Notes: a model not told the origin generated them from the letters alone. DNA of 64,000 nucleotides from Xanthomonas nasturtii (GCF_001660815.1 NZ_LYMI01000089.1:62001-126000); one strand, 5' to 3'; numbered from the stretch's first letter, positions 54,616 through 64,000 are shown. Made by a program: numbers and translations.

Positions 54616-56019
54616 TCACGCGCGCCCGTAGGTATCTTCAAAGCGCACGATGTCGTCTTCGCCCAGGTAGCTGCCGGACTGCACTTCGATCAATTCCAGC
54701 GGCAACTTGCCCGGATTGCGCAGGCGGTGAGTTACGCCTAGCGGGATGTAGGTACTCTGGTTTTCGGTCAGCAGCAAGACCTCGTCGCCACGGGTGACTT
54801 CGGCGGTTCCGCTCACCACGATCCAGTGTTCGGCGCGATGGTGGTGCATCTGCAGGCTGAGCACCGCACCGGGTTTGACGGTGATGCGCTTGACCTGGTG
54901 ACGCTGGCCCATGTCGATCGAATCGTAGGCGCCCCACGGACGATAGACCTTGCGATGCCAGGTTGCCTCGGAACGGCCAGCCGTCTTGATCTGGCTGACC
55001 ACGTCCTTGACCTCCTGGATACGGTCGCGGTGACCGACCAGGACCGCGTCCGGTGTCTCGACAACCACCACGTCCTCCAGGCCGACCATGGCGATCAGGC
55101 GCGAGCCGTATGCATAGGTGTTCTGGCAATCGAGCTGGATCACATCGCCATGGTGCGCGTTGCCTTGCGCATCCTGCTTGGAGACATCCAGCAGCGAGGA
55201 CCACGAACCGACATCGTTCCAGCCCGCATCCAATGGCACCACGACCGCATCGGCGGTCTTTTCCATCACCGCGTAGTCGATCGAATCCGACGGGCTGGCG
55301 GCGAAGGCGTCCTTGTCCAGGCGGGTGAAATCGGCGTCGCGCTTGCCGCTTTCCCATGCCTTCTGGCAAGCATCGGCGATGGCGGGATGGAATTTGCGCA
55401 GTTCTTCCAGATAACGCGAGGCACGGAACAGGAACATGCCGCTGTTCCAGTAGTACTCGCCGCTGGCCAGATAGCCTTGCGCGGTTGCCAGGTCGGGCTT
55501 CTCGACGAAGCGTTCGACCGCGCTCGCGCCAGTGCCCGCACCGGCCTTGATGTAGCCATAGCCGGTCTCAGGTGCGGTCGGCTTGATGCCGAAGGTGACC
55601 AGCTTGCCCTGCGCTGCCGCTTCGGCGGCGACCGTCACTGCTGCCTGAAACGCAGCCTCGTCACCGATGACATGGTCCGAAGGCAGCACCAGCAATAGCG
55701 GGTCGGCACCGTCGCGGGTCGCTTCCAGCGCCGCAACGGCAATTGCCGGTGCCGTATTGCGTCCCTTGGGCTCCAGCAGGATGGCCGAGGGCTTCACGCC
55801 CAGCTGTTGCAACTGCTCGGCGGCGATGAAGCGGTGTTCTTCATTGGCCACCACGATCGGTGCATGCGCAGCCACCGGAGCCGCACGCAGCCAGGTCGCC
55901 TGCAACATGCTCTTGTCGCCAACCAGTGGCAGGAACTGCTTCGGATAGGATTCGCGCGACAGCGGCCACAGGCGCGTGCCGGAACCGCCGGACAAAATAA
56001 TGGGGAGGACGTCGCTCAT
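54616..56019 (-). CDS. xanB: Mannose-6-phosphate isomerase/mannose-1-phosphate guanylyltransferase XanB
   Basis: A bifunctional 467-residue enzyme of xanthan and LPS sugar supply. The N-terminal GMP part starts [20 protein letters not shown] and has [22 protein letters not shown]; the C-terminal PMI part (about residues 360-467) is a cupin with [16 protein letters not shown] (metal His) and [11 protein letters not shown]. It yields GDP-mannose for xanthan and for Gmd. A decayed second copy of part of this gene lies at 48.6-48.9 kb. xanA follows upstream in transcription order with 45 bp between. Confidence 0.97.
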   Translation of the reverse strand: MSDVLPIILSGGSGTRLWPLSRESYPKQFLPLVGDKSMLQATWLRAAPVAAHAPIVVANEEHRFIAAEQLQQLGVKPSAILLEPKGRNTAPAIAVAALEATRDGADPLLLVLPSDHVIGDEAAFQAAVTVAAEAAAQGKLVTFGIKPTAPETGYGYIKAGAGTGASAVERFVEKPDLATAQGYLASGEYYWNSGMFLFRASRYLEELRKFHPAIADACQKAWESGKRDADFTRLDKDAFAASPSDSIDYAVMEKTADAVVVPLDAGWNDVGSWSSLLDVSKQDAQGNAHHGDVIQLDCQNTYAYGSRLIAMVGLEDVVVVETPDAVLVGHRDRIQEVKDVVSQIKTAGRSEATWHRKVYRPWGAYDSIDMGQRHQVKRITVKPGAVLSLQMHHHRAEHWIVVSGTAEVTRGDEVLLLTENQSTYIPLGVTHRLRNPGKLPLELIEVQSGSYLGEDDIVRFEDTYGRA

Positions 56020-56064
56020 GGGCGGGGGAAACTCCAGTGCGTCAAAGGTGGGGAGAATGGTAGA

Positions 56065-57411
56065 TCAGCCGCGCAGCATGGCGGAAATTTCCTGCGTACG
56101 CGTTTCCAGCAGTGCGGCATCGCCACGTGTTTCCACGTTCAGGCGCAACAGCGGCTCGGTGTTGGAGCTGCGCAGATTGAAGCGCCATTCGCCGAAATCC
56201 GCGCTGATACCGTCGGTGTAATCCAGCTCCGGCGACAGATCGGCGTAATGGGCCATGACGCGGTCCACCGACGCCTTGGCATCTGCGACCTTGAAATTGA
56301 TCTCACCGCTACACGGGAATTTCTGCATGCGGGCCTCGACCAGATCGGCCAGCGAGCGGCCCGACTGCGACACCAGCTCTGCGATCAGCAGCCACGGAAT
56401 CATGCCGGAATCGGCGTAGGCGAATTCGCGAAAATAGTGGTGTGCGCTCATTTCGCCGCCGTATACGGCATTTTCGCTGCGCATTTTTTCCTTGATAAAG
56501 GCATGGCCGCTCTTGCACAGCACCGGAATGCCGCCGGCTTCTTCGACCTGCTCGACCGTGTTCCAGGTCAGGCGCGGGTCGTGAACGACCTTGCCGCCCG
56601 GCTGCTTGGCCAGGATGGCTTGGGCCAGCAAGCCGACCAGGTAATAGCCTTCGATGAAACGGCCGGTGTGATCGAAGAAGAAGCAACGATCGAAATCGCC
56701 GTCCCATGCGATGCCGAAGTCGGCACCATGGTCCTTGACCGCCTTGGCGGTGGCGTCGCGGTTTTCCGGCAACAGCGGGTTGGGGATGCCGTTGGGGAAA
56801 TTGCCATCGGGCTCATGGAACACGCGCACGAATTCGAACGGCAGATGCGGCGCGAGCAGATCCACGATCAGGCCGGCGCCACCGTTGCCGGCATTGACCA
56901 CCAGCTTCAGCGGCTTGAGGGTGCTGCGGTCCACATAGCTGAGCAGGTGCTCCAGGTACGCGGTCTTGTCGGTGCGGCTCTGCTCGCTGGCGGTGGGTTC
57001 GCCTGCCGCCGCGGTATCGGCCGCGACTGTGTCGCGGATGGCGAACAGCCCGGTGTCAGAGCTGATCGGCCGGGCTTGTTCGCGAACCAGCTTCATGCCG
57101 TTGTAATCCATCGGGTTGTGACTGGCGGTCACCATCACGCCGCCGGCAGCCTTGAGATAATCGGTCTGAAAATAGACCTCTTCGGTGCCACACAGGCCGA
57201 TGTCGATGACATCACGGCCGCTGGCGCGCAGGCCGGCCGAGAGTGCTTCCTGCAGCCCCGGGCTGGCCAGGCGCACGTCGTGGCCCAGGACCACGGGCCC
57301 CTGATCCAGCTGCGCCGCCAGCGCCACGCCGATGCGGCGGGCCAAGTCCTCGTTGAGTTCATCCGGCACGCGGCCGCGAATGTCGTAGGCCTTGAAGGCG
57401 GGTAGCGTCAT
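56065..57411 (-). CDS. xanA: Phosphoglucomutase/phosphomannomutase XanA
   Basis: A 448-residue alpha-D-phosphohexomutase. The active Ser is in GGVMVTASHNPMDYNGMK, the Mg loop is AWDGDFDRCFFF, the sugar-binding loop GGEMSAHHYF and the phosphate-binding loop RSSNTEPLLRLNVE. It interconverts Glc-6-P/Glc-1-P (for RmlA) and Man-6-P/Man-1-P (for XanB), so it feeds xanthan and both LPS sugar branches. The ATG at 57411 gives the known length; open frame upstream to 57765 is not coding. Operon xanA-xanB. Confidence 0.97.
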   Translation of the reverse strand: MTLPAFKAYDIRGRVPDELNEDLARRIGVALAAQLDQGPVVLGHDVRLASPGLQEALSAGLRASGRDVIDIGLCGTEEVYFQTDYLKAAGGVMVTASHNPMDYNGMKLVREQARPISSDTGLFAIRDTVAADTAAAGEPTASEQSRTDKTAYLEHLLSYVDRSTLKPLKLVVNAGNGGAGLIVDLLAPHLPFEFVRVFHEPDGNFPNGIPNPLLPENRDATAKAVKDHGADFGIAWDGDFDRCFFFDHTGRFIEGYYLVGLLAQAILAKQPGGKVVHDPRLTWNTVEQVEEAGGIPVLCKSGHAFIKEKMRSENAVYGGEMSAHHYFREFAYADSGMIPWLLIAELVSQSGRSLADLVEARMQKFPCSGEINFKVADAKASVDRVMAHYADLSPELDYTDGISADFGEWRFNLRSSNTEPLLRLNVETRGDAALLETRTQEISAMLRG

Positions 57412-57546
57412 GGGCAAATCTCTAGGGTGGGGGACACCCGAGTTTAGCGGCTGCGCCGTGTCTTGGGTGTGGCGGAATTGCGATCGGGGACAGGGAACAG
57501 TCAGCGGATAGAATGGGCGCTTCACATCAGCGAGGTGAGGGCGGTG

Positions 57547-58278
57547 ATGCGCAGTGAAAAACGTGGTACGGCGAGCGGTAAACGCTATGCCGATGCCAAG
57601 GCAGCGCTGGATGGGGTACTGGCCGATGGTCAGACCCTGGCGGTCGGCGGCTTTGGCTTGTGTGGAATTCCGGAGGCACTGATTGCTGCCGTGCGCGACA
57701 GTGGGATCGGCGGGCTGACCGTCATCTCCAACAACGCCGGCGTCGACGGTTTCGGGCTTGGTCAATTATTGGCCACCCGTCAGATCCGCAAGATGATTTC
57801 GTCCTACGTGGGCGAAAACAAGGAATTCGAACGCCAGTATCTGGCTGGCGAGCTCGAGCTGGAGTTCAATCCGCAAGGCACCCTGGCCGAGCGTTTGCGT
57901 GCGGGCGGGGCGGGCATCCCGGCGTTCTACACCGCCACTGGCTACGGCACGATCGTGGCCGAGGGCAAGGAAATCCGCGAATTCGACGGTAAACATTACG
58001 TGCTGGAAACCGCGCTGCATGCCGATGTGGCGCTGGTCAAGGCGTGGCGTGCCGATACTGCGGGCAACCTGGTGTTCCGCAAGACGGCGCGCAATTTCAA
58101 TCCGGCCTGCGCCATGGCCGGTCGCGTCTGCATTGCCGAGGTGGAGGACATCGTGGAGCTGGGCGCCATCGACCCGGATCACGTGCATCTGCCCGGTATC
58201 TACGTCGACCGCTTGGTGCTCAACGCCACGCCGGAAAAACGCATCGAACAGCGCACCGTGCGCGAAGGACAGCAGTAA
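57547..58278 (+). CDS. lpsI: 3-oxoacid CoA-transferase subunit A (LpsI-type)
   Basis: Alpha subunit of a succinyl-CoA:3-ketoacid-type CoA transferase, 243 residues. The glycine-rich CoA loop is [16 protein letters not shown], followed by [34 protein letters not shown] and FYTATGYGT. In Xanthomonas this pair was named lpsI/lpsJ because it borders the LPS/xanthan sugar genes; sequence says ketone-body metabolism, and any LPS role is not evident. GAGG lies upstream of the ATG at 57547. Its stop shares one base with the next ATG. It is divergent from xanA. Confidence 0.93.
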   Translation: MRSEKRGTASGKRYADAKAALDGVLADGQTLAVGGFGLCGIPEALIAAVRDSGIGGLTVISNNAGVDGFGLGQLLATRQIRKMISSYVGENKEFERQYLAGELELEFNPQGTLAERLRAGGAGIPAFYTATGYGTIVAEGKEIREFDGKHYVLETALHADVALVKAWRADTAGNLVFRKTARNFNPACAMAGRVCIAEVEDIVELGAIDPDHVHLPGIYVDRLVLNATPEKRIEQRTVREGQQ

Positions 58279-58907
58279 TGGCCTGGACCAGAGACCAGAT
58301 GGCCGCGCGCGCGGCACGCGAATTGACTGACGGTGCTTACGTCAACCTGGGAATTGGCCTGCCGACGCTGGTCGCCAACCATATCCCCGACGGTGTGGAC
58401 GTGTGGCTGCAATCGGAGAACGGCCTGCTCGGCATCGGCCCGTTTCCTACCGAAGACGAGGTGGACGCAGACCTGATCAACGCCGGCAAGCAGACCGTGA
58501 CCGCCCGCGCGGGTGCCAGTTATTTCGGCAGCCACGACTCGTTCGCGATGATTCGTGGTGGCCACATCGACCTGGCCATCCTCGGCGCAATGCAGGTCAC
58601 CGAGCGCGGCGACCTGGCCAACTGGATGGTGCCCGGCAAGATGGTCAAGGGCATGGGTGGCGCAATGGATCTGGTTGCCGGCGTCAAGCGCGTGGTGGTG
58701 CTGATGGAGCACGTCGCCAAGGACGGCAGCCACAAGATCCTGCGCGAATGCGACCTGCCGCTGACCGGCGTCGGCGTGGTGGACCGCATCATCACCGACC
58801 TGGCGGTGTTCGATGTCACTGCGGATGGATTGGTGCTGGTGGAGGCCGCGGACGGTGTGGCGGTCGAAGAGTTGCGCCAGAAAACTGGTGTGGAATTCGC
58901 TACGTAA
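58278..58907 (+). CDS. lpsJ: 3-oxoacid CoA-transferase subunit B (LpsJ-type)
   Basis: Beta subunit of 209 residues. The catalytic Glu lies in [46 protein letters not shown] and [20 protein letters not shown] are the other family marks. Start and stop share one base with subunit A, so the two are translationally coupled. Its 3' end faces the WbsX/RgpF gene across 54 bp. Confidence 0.94.
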   Translation: MAWTRDQMAARAARELTDGAYVNLGIGLPTLVANHIPDGVDVWLQSENGLLGIGPFPTEDEVDADLINAGKQTVTARAGASYFGSHDSFAMIRGGHIDLAILGAMQVTERGDLANWMVPGKMVKGMGGAMDLVAGVKRVVVLMEHVAKDGSHKILRECDLPLTGVGVVDRIITDLAVFDVTADGLVLVEAADGVAVEELRQKTGVEFAT

Positions 58908-58961
58908 TCAAAGCTTCTTCACGTAGCGACTCGCATTGAGCAGCTATGCATGCAAGGCGCT

Positions 58962-61028
58962 TCAGGGCGCCTTACGTGCATAGCGGTATGGATCGGTTGC
59001 CTCAGGTTGAGTTAGTCCTGAGATCTGCTCGACCGTTTCGACACGATGTCCGGAGTGGGTGACGGCAACAGCCAGAAAGCGTTCGATCGCGTGGGCCAGG
59101 GTGCCATCGATCTGGCCCTGCTCGCTTTCGAATTCACCGGGATGCAAATGTGCATCCAACAATGGCCGCAGCGCTTCAAGTCTGGCCCAGAACATGCTGC
59201 CGGAAGCGAACATGCTGTTTTCGTTTACTGGATCCGTGCCGGTGCGGACAGCGAGGTAATCGAGTGCATCGGCATTGCCGCCAATAAAGTCTGCGACTGG
59301 CAAGAGGTGTTGCGCAGGCGCCGCAAGGCCAAGTAGCGGTTCGTTCGCGAATCCGCGCACGACTGCAGCAACGTGCTGTGGCGCGAGCAATGCAGACAGC
59401 ATTTCACGCCGCCACATGTCTCCGTCCTCGCGATGGGTCGATTTTTTGGTGTGCAATTTCAAGACTAATTGCTCGCCTTCGTCGAGCAGTCGGTTGGCGA
59501 CCCGCAAGAACGGAAGAATATCGCGGCCGCGATTCTCGAAGCCTTCCACCTGCGCCTGGACGCCGCGCTCTTGCAGGCGCTGGCGAACCTGCACCACTTT
59601 CGTGATATCCGTGGTGACGACAAGCCGCAGCGACAGCCCGCAGTGAGTAAGTGCATCGAGCATTTCATCCAGGACATCGAGGTACCAGACATGCAAGACC
59701 ACGCAGGCATCGTGTTGATTCGATGAGGTGACAGATTCTGCGCTGTGTAGCAGCGCTTGCCGTGTCGCATCAAGCCACGCGTACCCGAGGCGAGTGTCCG
59801 GTTCGAGTACAGCGCCTTCTGCCCACTCGTTCCACGCGTTGATGAACACCAAGCGGTGCGCAGGCGGCGTATTGGTCAGACGGTGCCGCACGGTACGCAT
59901 CAGCCAATCGCGGTAACGGCGCGGGGATGCATGCAGATAGACGCGCCCCTTGCCGGAGCGCCGTGGCTCGTTGTCCCAGCCAGGGTTTACGCCCGGGTAC
60001 AAGGTGTACTCGCGCAGCGGTCGCTGCTCCATGTCGCGGGCAAGTTCCCGCCAGTCGAGTACATCGCCATCGAAGTCTGGATTGATCAAGCGCTGCCGGG
60101 CAGCCACCGAAGGTGGCGTGCTCATGTTCGGTGGGAATTCGACGGCAGCATCGAATCCGATATCGCGGGGATCGGGGCGTTCGAAACCCTGCACATACGC
60201 GAGGTGAATCTCGCCGATTCCATGATCGCGACACCAGCCCCGCCAGCGATCGGCTGTTTGTACAGGCTCAGGCAGCAAATGTGGTCGATACACCAATAGC
60301 ACCGGCCGCCCTTCGACGCGCAGGTACTTGGGATTGCGCATGTAAGTTGCGACATGCGCGATAAAAGCCAGGTCGTCCTGCGCATCATGCGCCTGATCGA
60401 TCAGGATATCGTCGCCGCGGCCATCCCAGCGGCGTGCCCACTTTTCGTTGGCCCAGCAAAGACAGAATGGAAGGGTGATCGTGTCATCTTCGTGCCACTG
60501 GGTGATCGGCATTTCCAGCAAGGTCTTGCCGGCAAACCAATAGAAATAAAAACAAAAAGCGCCCACACCGTACTCTTGCGCAAGGCGTGCTTGCTCGCGC
60601 ATGACGTGCGGAGTGCGAAGGTCGTAGAAGCCCAGATCTGCCGGTAGCCTGGGTTGTTGATGGCCTTCGAATTGGGGAAGCGCACGGCTGACATTGCGCC
60701 ATTCGGTAAAGCCCTTGCCCCACCACGCATCGTTTTCAGGGATCGGATGAAATTGCGGCAGATAGAACGCGATCAGCTTCGCAGGAAGCGTTTGAGGCAG
60801 GGTGGCAGTGCTGTAGGGGACATATCCAATCGCCGCTTCGTCGCCGCGTGCTACCGGCCGTCGCGAGCTGCCATGGCGTAGACGGCCGCGCGCGGGCTCT
60901 GGCACCCAATCCGCATGTCGATCCAGGAACCAGCCGCGCCAGCGGTCACGCGTGGCATCACTCAGCGGTATCGCACGAAATCCTGCACGCAACAGAGCGA
61001 ACACATAAGTGCGCAGGCGCGACTGCAT
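58962..61028 (-). CDS. WbsX-like/RgpF-like glycan biosynthesis protein
   Basis: A 688-residue two-part protein. Residues about 80-440 match the GH99-like WbsX family: LIAFYLPQFHPIPENDAWWG, KGFTEWRNVSRALPQFEGHQ, PFCLCWANEKWARRWDGRG and LVFINAWNEWAEGAVLEPD. Residues about 455-660 resemble RgpF rhamnan-synthesis domains (VVLHVWYLDVLDEMLDAL, LVLKLHTKKSTHREDGDMWR, NENSMFASGSMFWARLEALR). Such proteins occur in O-antigen and rhamnan loci, yet this one lies outside the metB-etfA block. The ATG at 61028 sits just past the ETF-QO stop (17 bp); the longer open frame upstream runs inside that gene and is rejected. Likely role: glycan assembly or modification on cell-surface rhamnan; the exact reaction is unknown. 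Confidence 0.88.
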   Translation of the reverse strand: MQSRLRTYVFALLRAGFRAIPLSDATRDRWRGWFLDRHADWVPEPARGRLRHGSSRRPVARGDEAAIGYVPYSTATLPQTLPAKLIAFYLPQFHPIPENDAWWGKGFTEWRNVSRALPQFEGHQQPRLPADLGFYDLRTPHVMREQARLAQEYGVGAFCFYFYWFAGKTLLEMPITQWHEDDTITLPFCLCWANEKWARRWDGRGDDILIDQAHDAQDDLAFIAHVATYMRNPKYLRVEGRPVLLVYRPHLLPEPVQTADRWRGWCRDHGIGEIHLAYVQGFERPDPRDIGFDAAVEFPPNMSTPPSVAARQRLINPDFDGDVLDWRELARDMEQRPLREYTLYPGVNPGWDNEPRRSGKGRVYLHASPRRYRDWLMRTVRHRLTNTPPAHRLVFINAWNEWAEGAVLEPDTRLGYAWLDATRQALLHSAESVTSSNQHDACVVLHVWYLDVLDEMLDALTHCGLSLRLVVTTDITKVVQVRQRLQERGVQAQVEGFENRGRDILPFLRVANRLLDEGEQLVLKLHTKKSTHREDGDMWRREMLSALLAPQHVAAVVRGFANEPLLGLAAPAQHLLPVADFIGGNADALDYLAVRTGTDPVNENSMFASGSMFWARLEALRPLLDAHLHPGEFESEQGQIDGTLAHAIERFLAVAVTHSGHRVETVEQISGLTQPEATDPYRYARKAP

Positions 61029-61045
61029 CGAGCGACCGGGCGCAC

Positions 61046-62695
61046 TCACAGGTTTTGGTAGTTCGGGCCCGAACCACCCTCCGGCGTGACCCAGGTGATG
61101 ATTTCGTACGGGTCCTTGATGTCGCAGGTCTTGCAGTGCACGCAGTTGGCGGCGTTGATCTGCAGGCGTTTCCCGGAGGGGCTGGCGGTGTCTGCGACCA
61201 TTTCGTAGACATTGGCCGGGCAGAAGCGCGTGCAGGGGTTGTCGTACTCCTCCACGCAGAGGGTGGCGCACACATCGGTGTCCAGCACCTTCAGATGCAC
61301 CGGTTGGTCTTCGTCGTGTTCGGTGGCGGCGAAATACACCGCCTGCAGGCGATCGCGTGGTGCGAGGTCGCGGGTGCCGTAGTCGCGCTTGGGTTGCTCG
61401 TACTCGCCGAGCTTGTGCAGCGCCGACCAGTCGGGTTTGTTCTGCAGCGTCCATGGCGAGGCGCCCTTGATCGCGGTTTCCCAGGCAGCGTTGAGCAGGC
61501 CGAACCACAGGCCCTTCTTGAAACCGGGCTTGATGTTGCGCACCTGCTTGAGCTCGGCCATCGCATCGGAAGCGCGCAACTTGGCGTCGAAGCCTTGCGG
61601 CGCCAGCTGCGACTGCACCAGGTGTTCGGCGGCCAGCATGCCGCTGCGAATCGCCTGATGGGTACCCTTGATCTTGGGCACGTTGAGCAGGCCGGCGGTG
61701 TCGCCGATCAGCAAGGCGCCGGGCATCTCCACTTTCGGCAGCGATTGCCAGCCGCCGCTGACCAATGCGCGTGCGCCCGCCGAGAGAATGCTGCCGCCCT
61801 CCAGCAGCGGCTTGATCATCGGGTGGTTCTTCCATTGCTGGAAGGCTTCCCACGGCTGGTATGTCGGGTCGCTGTAGTCCAGCCCGCTGACATAGCCGAG
61901 CGCGATCTGGTTGTTGTCCAGGTGGTAGACAAAGCTACCGCCGTAGGTGTGGGTGTCGGCCGGCCAGCCGATGGTGTGCACGATCTTGCCCGGCGTGACG
62001 CGGCCTTCGGGCACCTGCCATAGCTCCTTGATGCCGATCGAGTACCCCTGCGGGTCGCTGTCGGCGGTGAGGTCGAAGCGCTTCAGCAAACGCTTGGTCA
62101 GGTGTCCGCGTGCGCCTTCAGCCAGCACGGTGACCTTGGCGCGGATGTCGATGCCGGCGGTGTAGCCGTGTTTGTGCGAACCGTCCTTGGCCACGCCCAT
62201 GTCGCCGATGCGCACGCCGATGACCTGGCCGCTGTCACCATGCAGGGTTTCGGCAGCGGCGAAGCCGGGGTAGATCTCCACGCCCAGCGCTTCGGCCTGC
62301 GGCGCCAGCCAGGCGCACATGGCGCCCAGGCTGACGATGAAGTTGCCGTGGTTGCGCATGCCGGGCGGCACCACCGGGAACTTGCGTGCGCTGTCCTTGC
62401 CGAGAAACCAGAATTCGTCGTCGGTGGCGGCCACGCAGATCGGCGGCGGGTTGTCGCGCCAGCCGGGCAGCAGGGCGTCCAGCGGGCCGGGCTCGATCAC
62501 TGCCCCGGAGAGGATGTGCGCGCCGATGGTGCTGGATTTTTCGATCACGCACACGCTGATGTTCGGATCGAGCTGCTTGAGCCGGATCGCGAACGACAGC
62601 CCGGCCGGACCGGCACCGACGGTGACGACGTCGTATTCCATGACGTCGCGCTCGACCGTCTCTGACGCTTGCGCGCCCACTCCCGCTTCCGACAT
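61046..62695 (-). CDS. etfD: Electron transfer flavoprotein-ubiquinone oxidoreductase
   Basis: ETF-QO moves electrons from ETF to ubiquinone at the inner membrane. The 549-residue product has the FAD loop VVTVGAGPAGLSFAIRLKQL, GGALVSGGWQSLPK-like region SGGWQSLPKVEMPGALLIGD, and a C-terminal 4Fe-4S ferredoxin-like domain with the cysteines in LCVEEYDNPCTRFCPANVYE and NCVHCKTCDIKDP. ATG at 62695 has GGAGCGGA upstream; M at 62641 is an alternative. The substrate supplier etfBA lies 10 kb away in the same cluster. Overlap-free but close (17 bp) to the WbsX-like gene, suggesting co-transcription. Confidence 0.95.
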   Translation of the reverse strand: MSEAGVGAQASETVERDVMEYDVVTVGAGPAGLSFAIRLKQLDPNISVCVIEKSSTIGAHILSGAVIEPGPLDALLPGWRDNPPPICVAATDDEFWFLGKDSARKFPVVPPGMRNHGNFIVSLGAMCAWLAPQAEALGVEIYPGFAAAETLHGDSGQVIGVRIGDMGVAKDGSHKHGYTAGIDIRAKVTVLAEGARGHLTKRLLKRFDLTADSDPQGYSIGIKELWQVPEGRVTPGKIVHTIGWPADTHTYGGSFVYHLDNNQIALGYVSGLDYSDPTYQPWEAFQQWKNHPMIKPLLEGGSILSAGARALVSGGWQSLPKVEMPGALLIGDTAGLLNVPKIKGTHQAIRSGMLAAEHLVQSQLAPQGFDAKLRASDAMAELKQVRNIKPGFKKGLWFGLLNAAWETAIKGASPWTLQNKPDWSALHKLGEYEQPKRDYGTRDLAPRDRLQAVYFAATEHDEDQPVHLKVLDTDVCATLCVEEYDNPCTRFCPANVYEMVADTASPSGKRLQINAANCVHCKTCDIKDPYEIITWVTPEGGSGPNYQNL

Positions 62696-62820
62696 TGCTC
62701 CGCTCCCGTTGGCTCGATGGCTGGTGTGCATTTTCCGGGATTGCATGTGACGGCGGCAAATCGCGTCGATTCATCCGCCTCTGCCGGTGCGCCTGGCCAT
62801 GCGCATGCTAGCGTTTGCGC

Positions 62821-63420
62821 ATGAAAATACGCGTTGCACTGCCGCAAGCTCAGATCCATTGGTGTCGCGGTTGGTTGCAGGCCGCGCACGCCGATGCGCT
62901 GATGCAGGCCTTGCTGGACCAGGTCCGGTGGGAGATCCATCGCATCCGCATGTTCGGGCGGGTGGTGGATTCGCCGCGTCTGAGCAGCTGGGTCGGCGAT
63001 GCCGGTGCTAGCTATCGCTACTCGGGCACGCAGTTCGCACCGCAGCCGTGGCTGAAGGCGCTGCAGCCAGTGCGCGCCCGTCTGCAGGATGAAACCGGTT
63101 GCCCGTTCAATAGCGTGCTGGTCAATCGCTATCGCAGCGGAGCCGATGCGATGGGCTGGCACAGCGATGACGAGCCGGAGCTGGGCGCACAGCCGTTGAT
63201 TGCCTCGGTGAGCCTGGGCGCGACGCGGCGTTTTGCGTTCAAGCATCGTGACGATACAGCCGTGAAGCAGACGCTGGAGCTAGGCCACGGCGATTTGCTG
63301 CTGATGGGCGGCGATACCCAGCGTCATTACAAGCATGCCTTACCGCGCACCGTAAAACCCATCGGCGAGCGCATCAATCTGACGTTTCGCCAGATCGCGA
63401 CGCGCGGCCTGGAGCGCTAG
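62821..63420 (+). CDS. AlkB-family 2-oxoglutarate/Fe(II) dioxygenase
   Basis: A 199-residue ALKBH2/3-type demethylase of alkylated DNA or RNA. The iron facial triad is visible: His and Asp in MGWHSDDEPELGAQP and the distal His in HYKHALPRTVKP, with the 2-oxoglutarate Arg in RINLTFRQI. NSVLVNRYRSGADAMGWHSD and ASVSLGATRRFAFKH are the usual neighbours. ATG at 62821 is divergent from etfD. Its TAG overlaps the stop of the convergent lipoprotein gene through a shared CTAG. Confidence 0.93.
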   Translation: MKIRVALPQAQIHWCRGWLQAAHADALMQALLDQVRWEIHRIRMFGRVVDSPRLSSWVGDAGASYRYSGTQFAPQPWLKALQPVRARLQDETGCPFNSVLVNRYRSGADAMGWHSDDEPELGAQPLIASVSLGATRRFAFKHRDDTAVKQTLELGHGDLLLMGGDTQRHYKHALPRTVKPIGERINLTFRQIATRGLER

Positions 63421-64000
63421 TTCGGCTGTCGCGGTGGCAGCGGACGCGGCAGGCTCTGGCTGTCCTGCTGCCCGGTGATCAGCGTCCAGCCGACCAGCTC
63501 GGTAGTGACCTGGGTCATCGCCTGTTCGAATGCTGCCGCAACTGCAGCGGTGTCGGTGCCGGTGGACGGGCGTGCAACCAGGAAGGTGCGCGAGGCGACC
63601 ACGCGTTGATCGGCCGAATGCAGCAATTTGGCGTTGAGTTCGATGGTGGCCGAGGGCAGCGTCTGGCCGGCGTAATCGGATTCGAAGCGGCGCAGGTCGA
63701 TCGCCAGTTTGTAATCGGATCGGATGCCGGTGCCGACATGGGCCACGGCGGCGATCTTGCCGGAGTCCTCGAAGGCGCGTACCACGCTGTCCTCCAGCAT
63801 GTCGGTCGCTGGCTGCGCCCAGCCGGCGCCGTGATAGACCTGCAGTTCGCCAGGGGTGGGGCGCACATTGATCCGCGGGCTGTCGATGACGCGTGCGGCG
63901 CTGGGTTTGGCCACCACCAGCTGCCAGGTCACCTGCGGCCAGGACGGATTCGGGGTGATCCGCACGGTGGGGGCATAGATCGTGGCCGGCTTCTGGTCGC
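63417..64000 (-). CDS. Envelope ABC-type transport auxiliary protein (PqiC/MlaB-associated type), N-terminus outside window
   Basis: The frame enters from the right edge (…KPATIYAPTVRITPNPSWPQ) and stops at 63417; about 194 residues are visible. The pattern VDSPRINVRP-like ARVIDSPRINVRPTPGELQV, GAGWAQPATDMLEDSVVRAF, RSDYKLAIDLRRFESDYAG and TFEQAMTQ-like AAFEQAMTQVTTELVGW fits the DUF330/PqiC family of outer-membrane lipoproteins linked to MCE-domain lipid transporters. Any signal and lipobox lie beyond the window, so lipidation is not seen. The stop codon is shared in a CTAG with the convergent alkB gene. Confidence 0.82.
   Translation of the reverse strand, partial: DQKPATIYAPTVRITPNPSWPQVTWQLVVAKPSAARVIDSPRINVRPTPGELQVYHGAGWAQPATDMLEDSVVRAFEDSGKIAAVAHVGTGIRSDYKLAIDLRRFESDYAGQTLPSATIELNAKLLHSADQRVVASRTFLVARPSTGTDTAAVAAAFEQAMTQVTTELVGWTLITGQQDSQSLPRPLPPRQPN

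Noticed and set aside
55807..57405. Long plus-strand frame opposite xanA/xanB
   Set aside because: Shadow of third-position GC bias; xanA and xanB are certain on the minus strand.

Overview
The window is chromosomal DNA from a Xanthomonas (GC-rich gammaproteobacterium, Lysobacteraceae). The strongest signs are the copLAB copper cluster, the metB to etfBA block holding the O-antigen genes, the rmlBACD-xanB-xanA cluster and the lpsI/lpsJ-type CoA-transferase pair. The species cannot be decided from sequence alone; the O-antigen gene content resembles the wxc cluster of X. campestris pv. campestris. No rRNA, tRNA, CRISPR array or intact mobile element was seen.

Layout. 1-2.0 kb: a peptidoglycan hydrolase cut by the window edge, with a lipoprotein gene just upstream that looks like an effector/immunity pair of the Xanthomonas bacteria-killing type IV secretion system. 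2.2-10.9 kb: gloA, copLAB copper resistance, a PLP enzyme, oligopeptidase A and an SH3 protein. 11-15 kb: fabAB, dinB, gph. 15.4-18.5 kb: an iron-type TonB receptor behind a possible Fur-controlled promoter, then a decayed IS3 transposase and one copy of a 130-bp repeat whose sister copy lies beside copB. 18.5-28 kb: housekeeping and accessory genes (TfoX-C, fRMsr, bioD, phasin with paired operators, queD, rhlE, fumarylacetoacetase/maiA, pilU, two DUF4398-type envelope proteins) and a 203-bp MITE-like element. 28.0-28.6 kb: a strongly structured non-coding segment ended by a terminator, then a small DUF465 gene. 28.8-31.5 kb: transsulfuration genes (CBS, metB).

31.45-48.6 kb is the O-antigen locus. 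The plus-strand operon encodes an ABC exporter (Wzm/Wzt with a sugar-binding C-terminus), three GT4-type glycosyltransferases, a WbdD-like methyltransferase-kinase with a coiled coil, a small lipoprotein, and Gmd/Rmd for GDP-D-rhamnose. The facing minus-strand operon wxcKLMNO encodes dTDP-Fuc3NAc synthesis (WxcM, WxcK) plus a three-part Gtr-like set (GT2 WxcL, GtrA-like WxcN, polytopic WxcO). A coherent reading is a D-rhamnan made in the cytoplasm, capped and length-controlled by the WbdD-like protein, exported by Wzm/Wzt and decorated with Fuc3NAc in the periplasm. A broken xanB-like fragment marks the edge next to etfA.

49-64 kb: etfBA, rmlBACD (RmlA and RmlB also supply the dTDP-4-keto-6-deoxyglucose used by WxcM), xanB and xanA (Man-6-P/GDP-Man, feeding Gmd), a CoA-transferase pair, a WbsX/RgpF-type glycan protein, ETF-ubiquinone oxidoreductase, alkB and a truncated envelope lipoprotein gene. 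Start codons were moved inward from the longest open frame wherever ribosome binding sites, overlaps or family lengths supported it.
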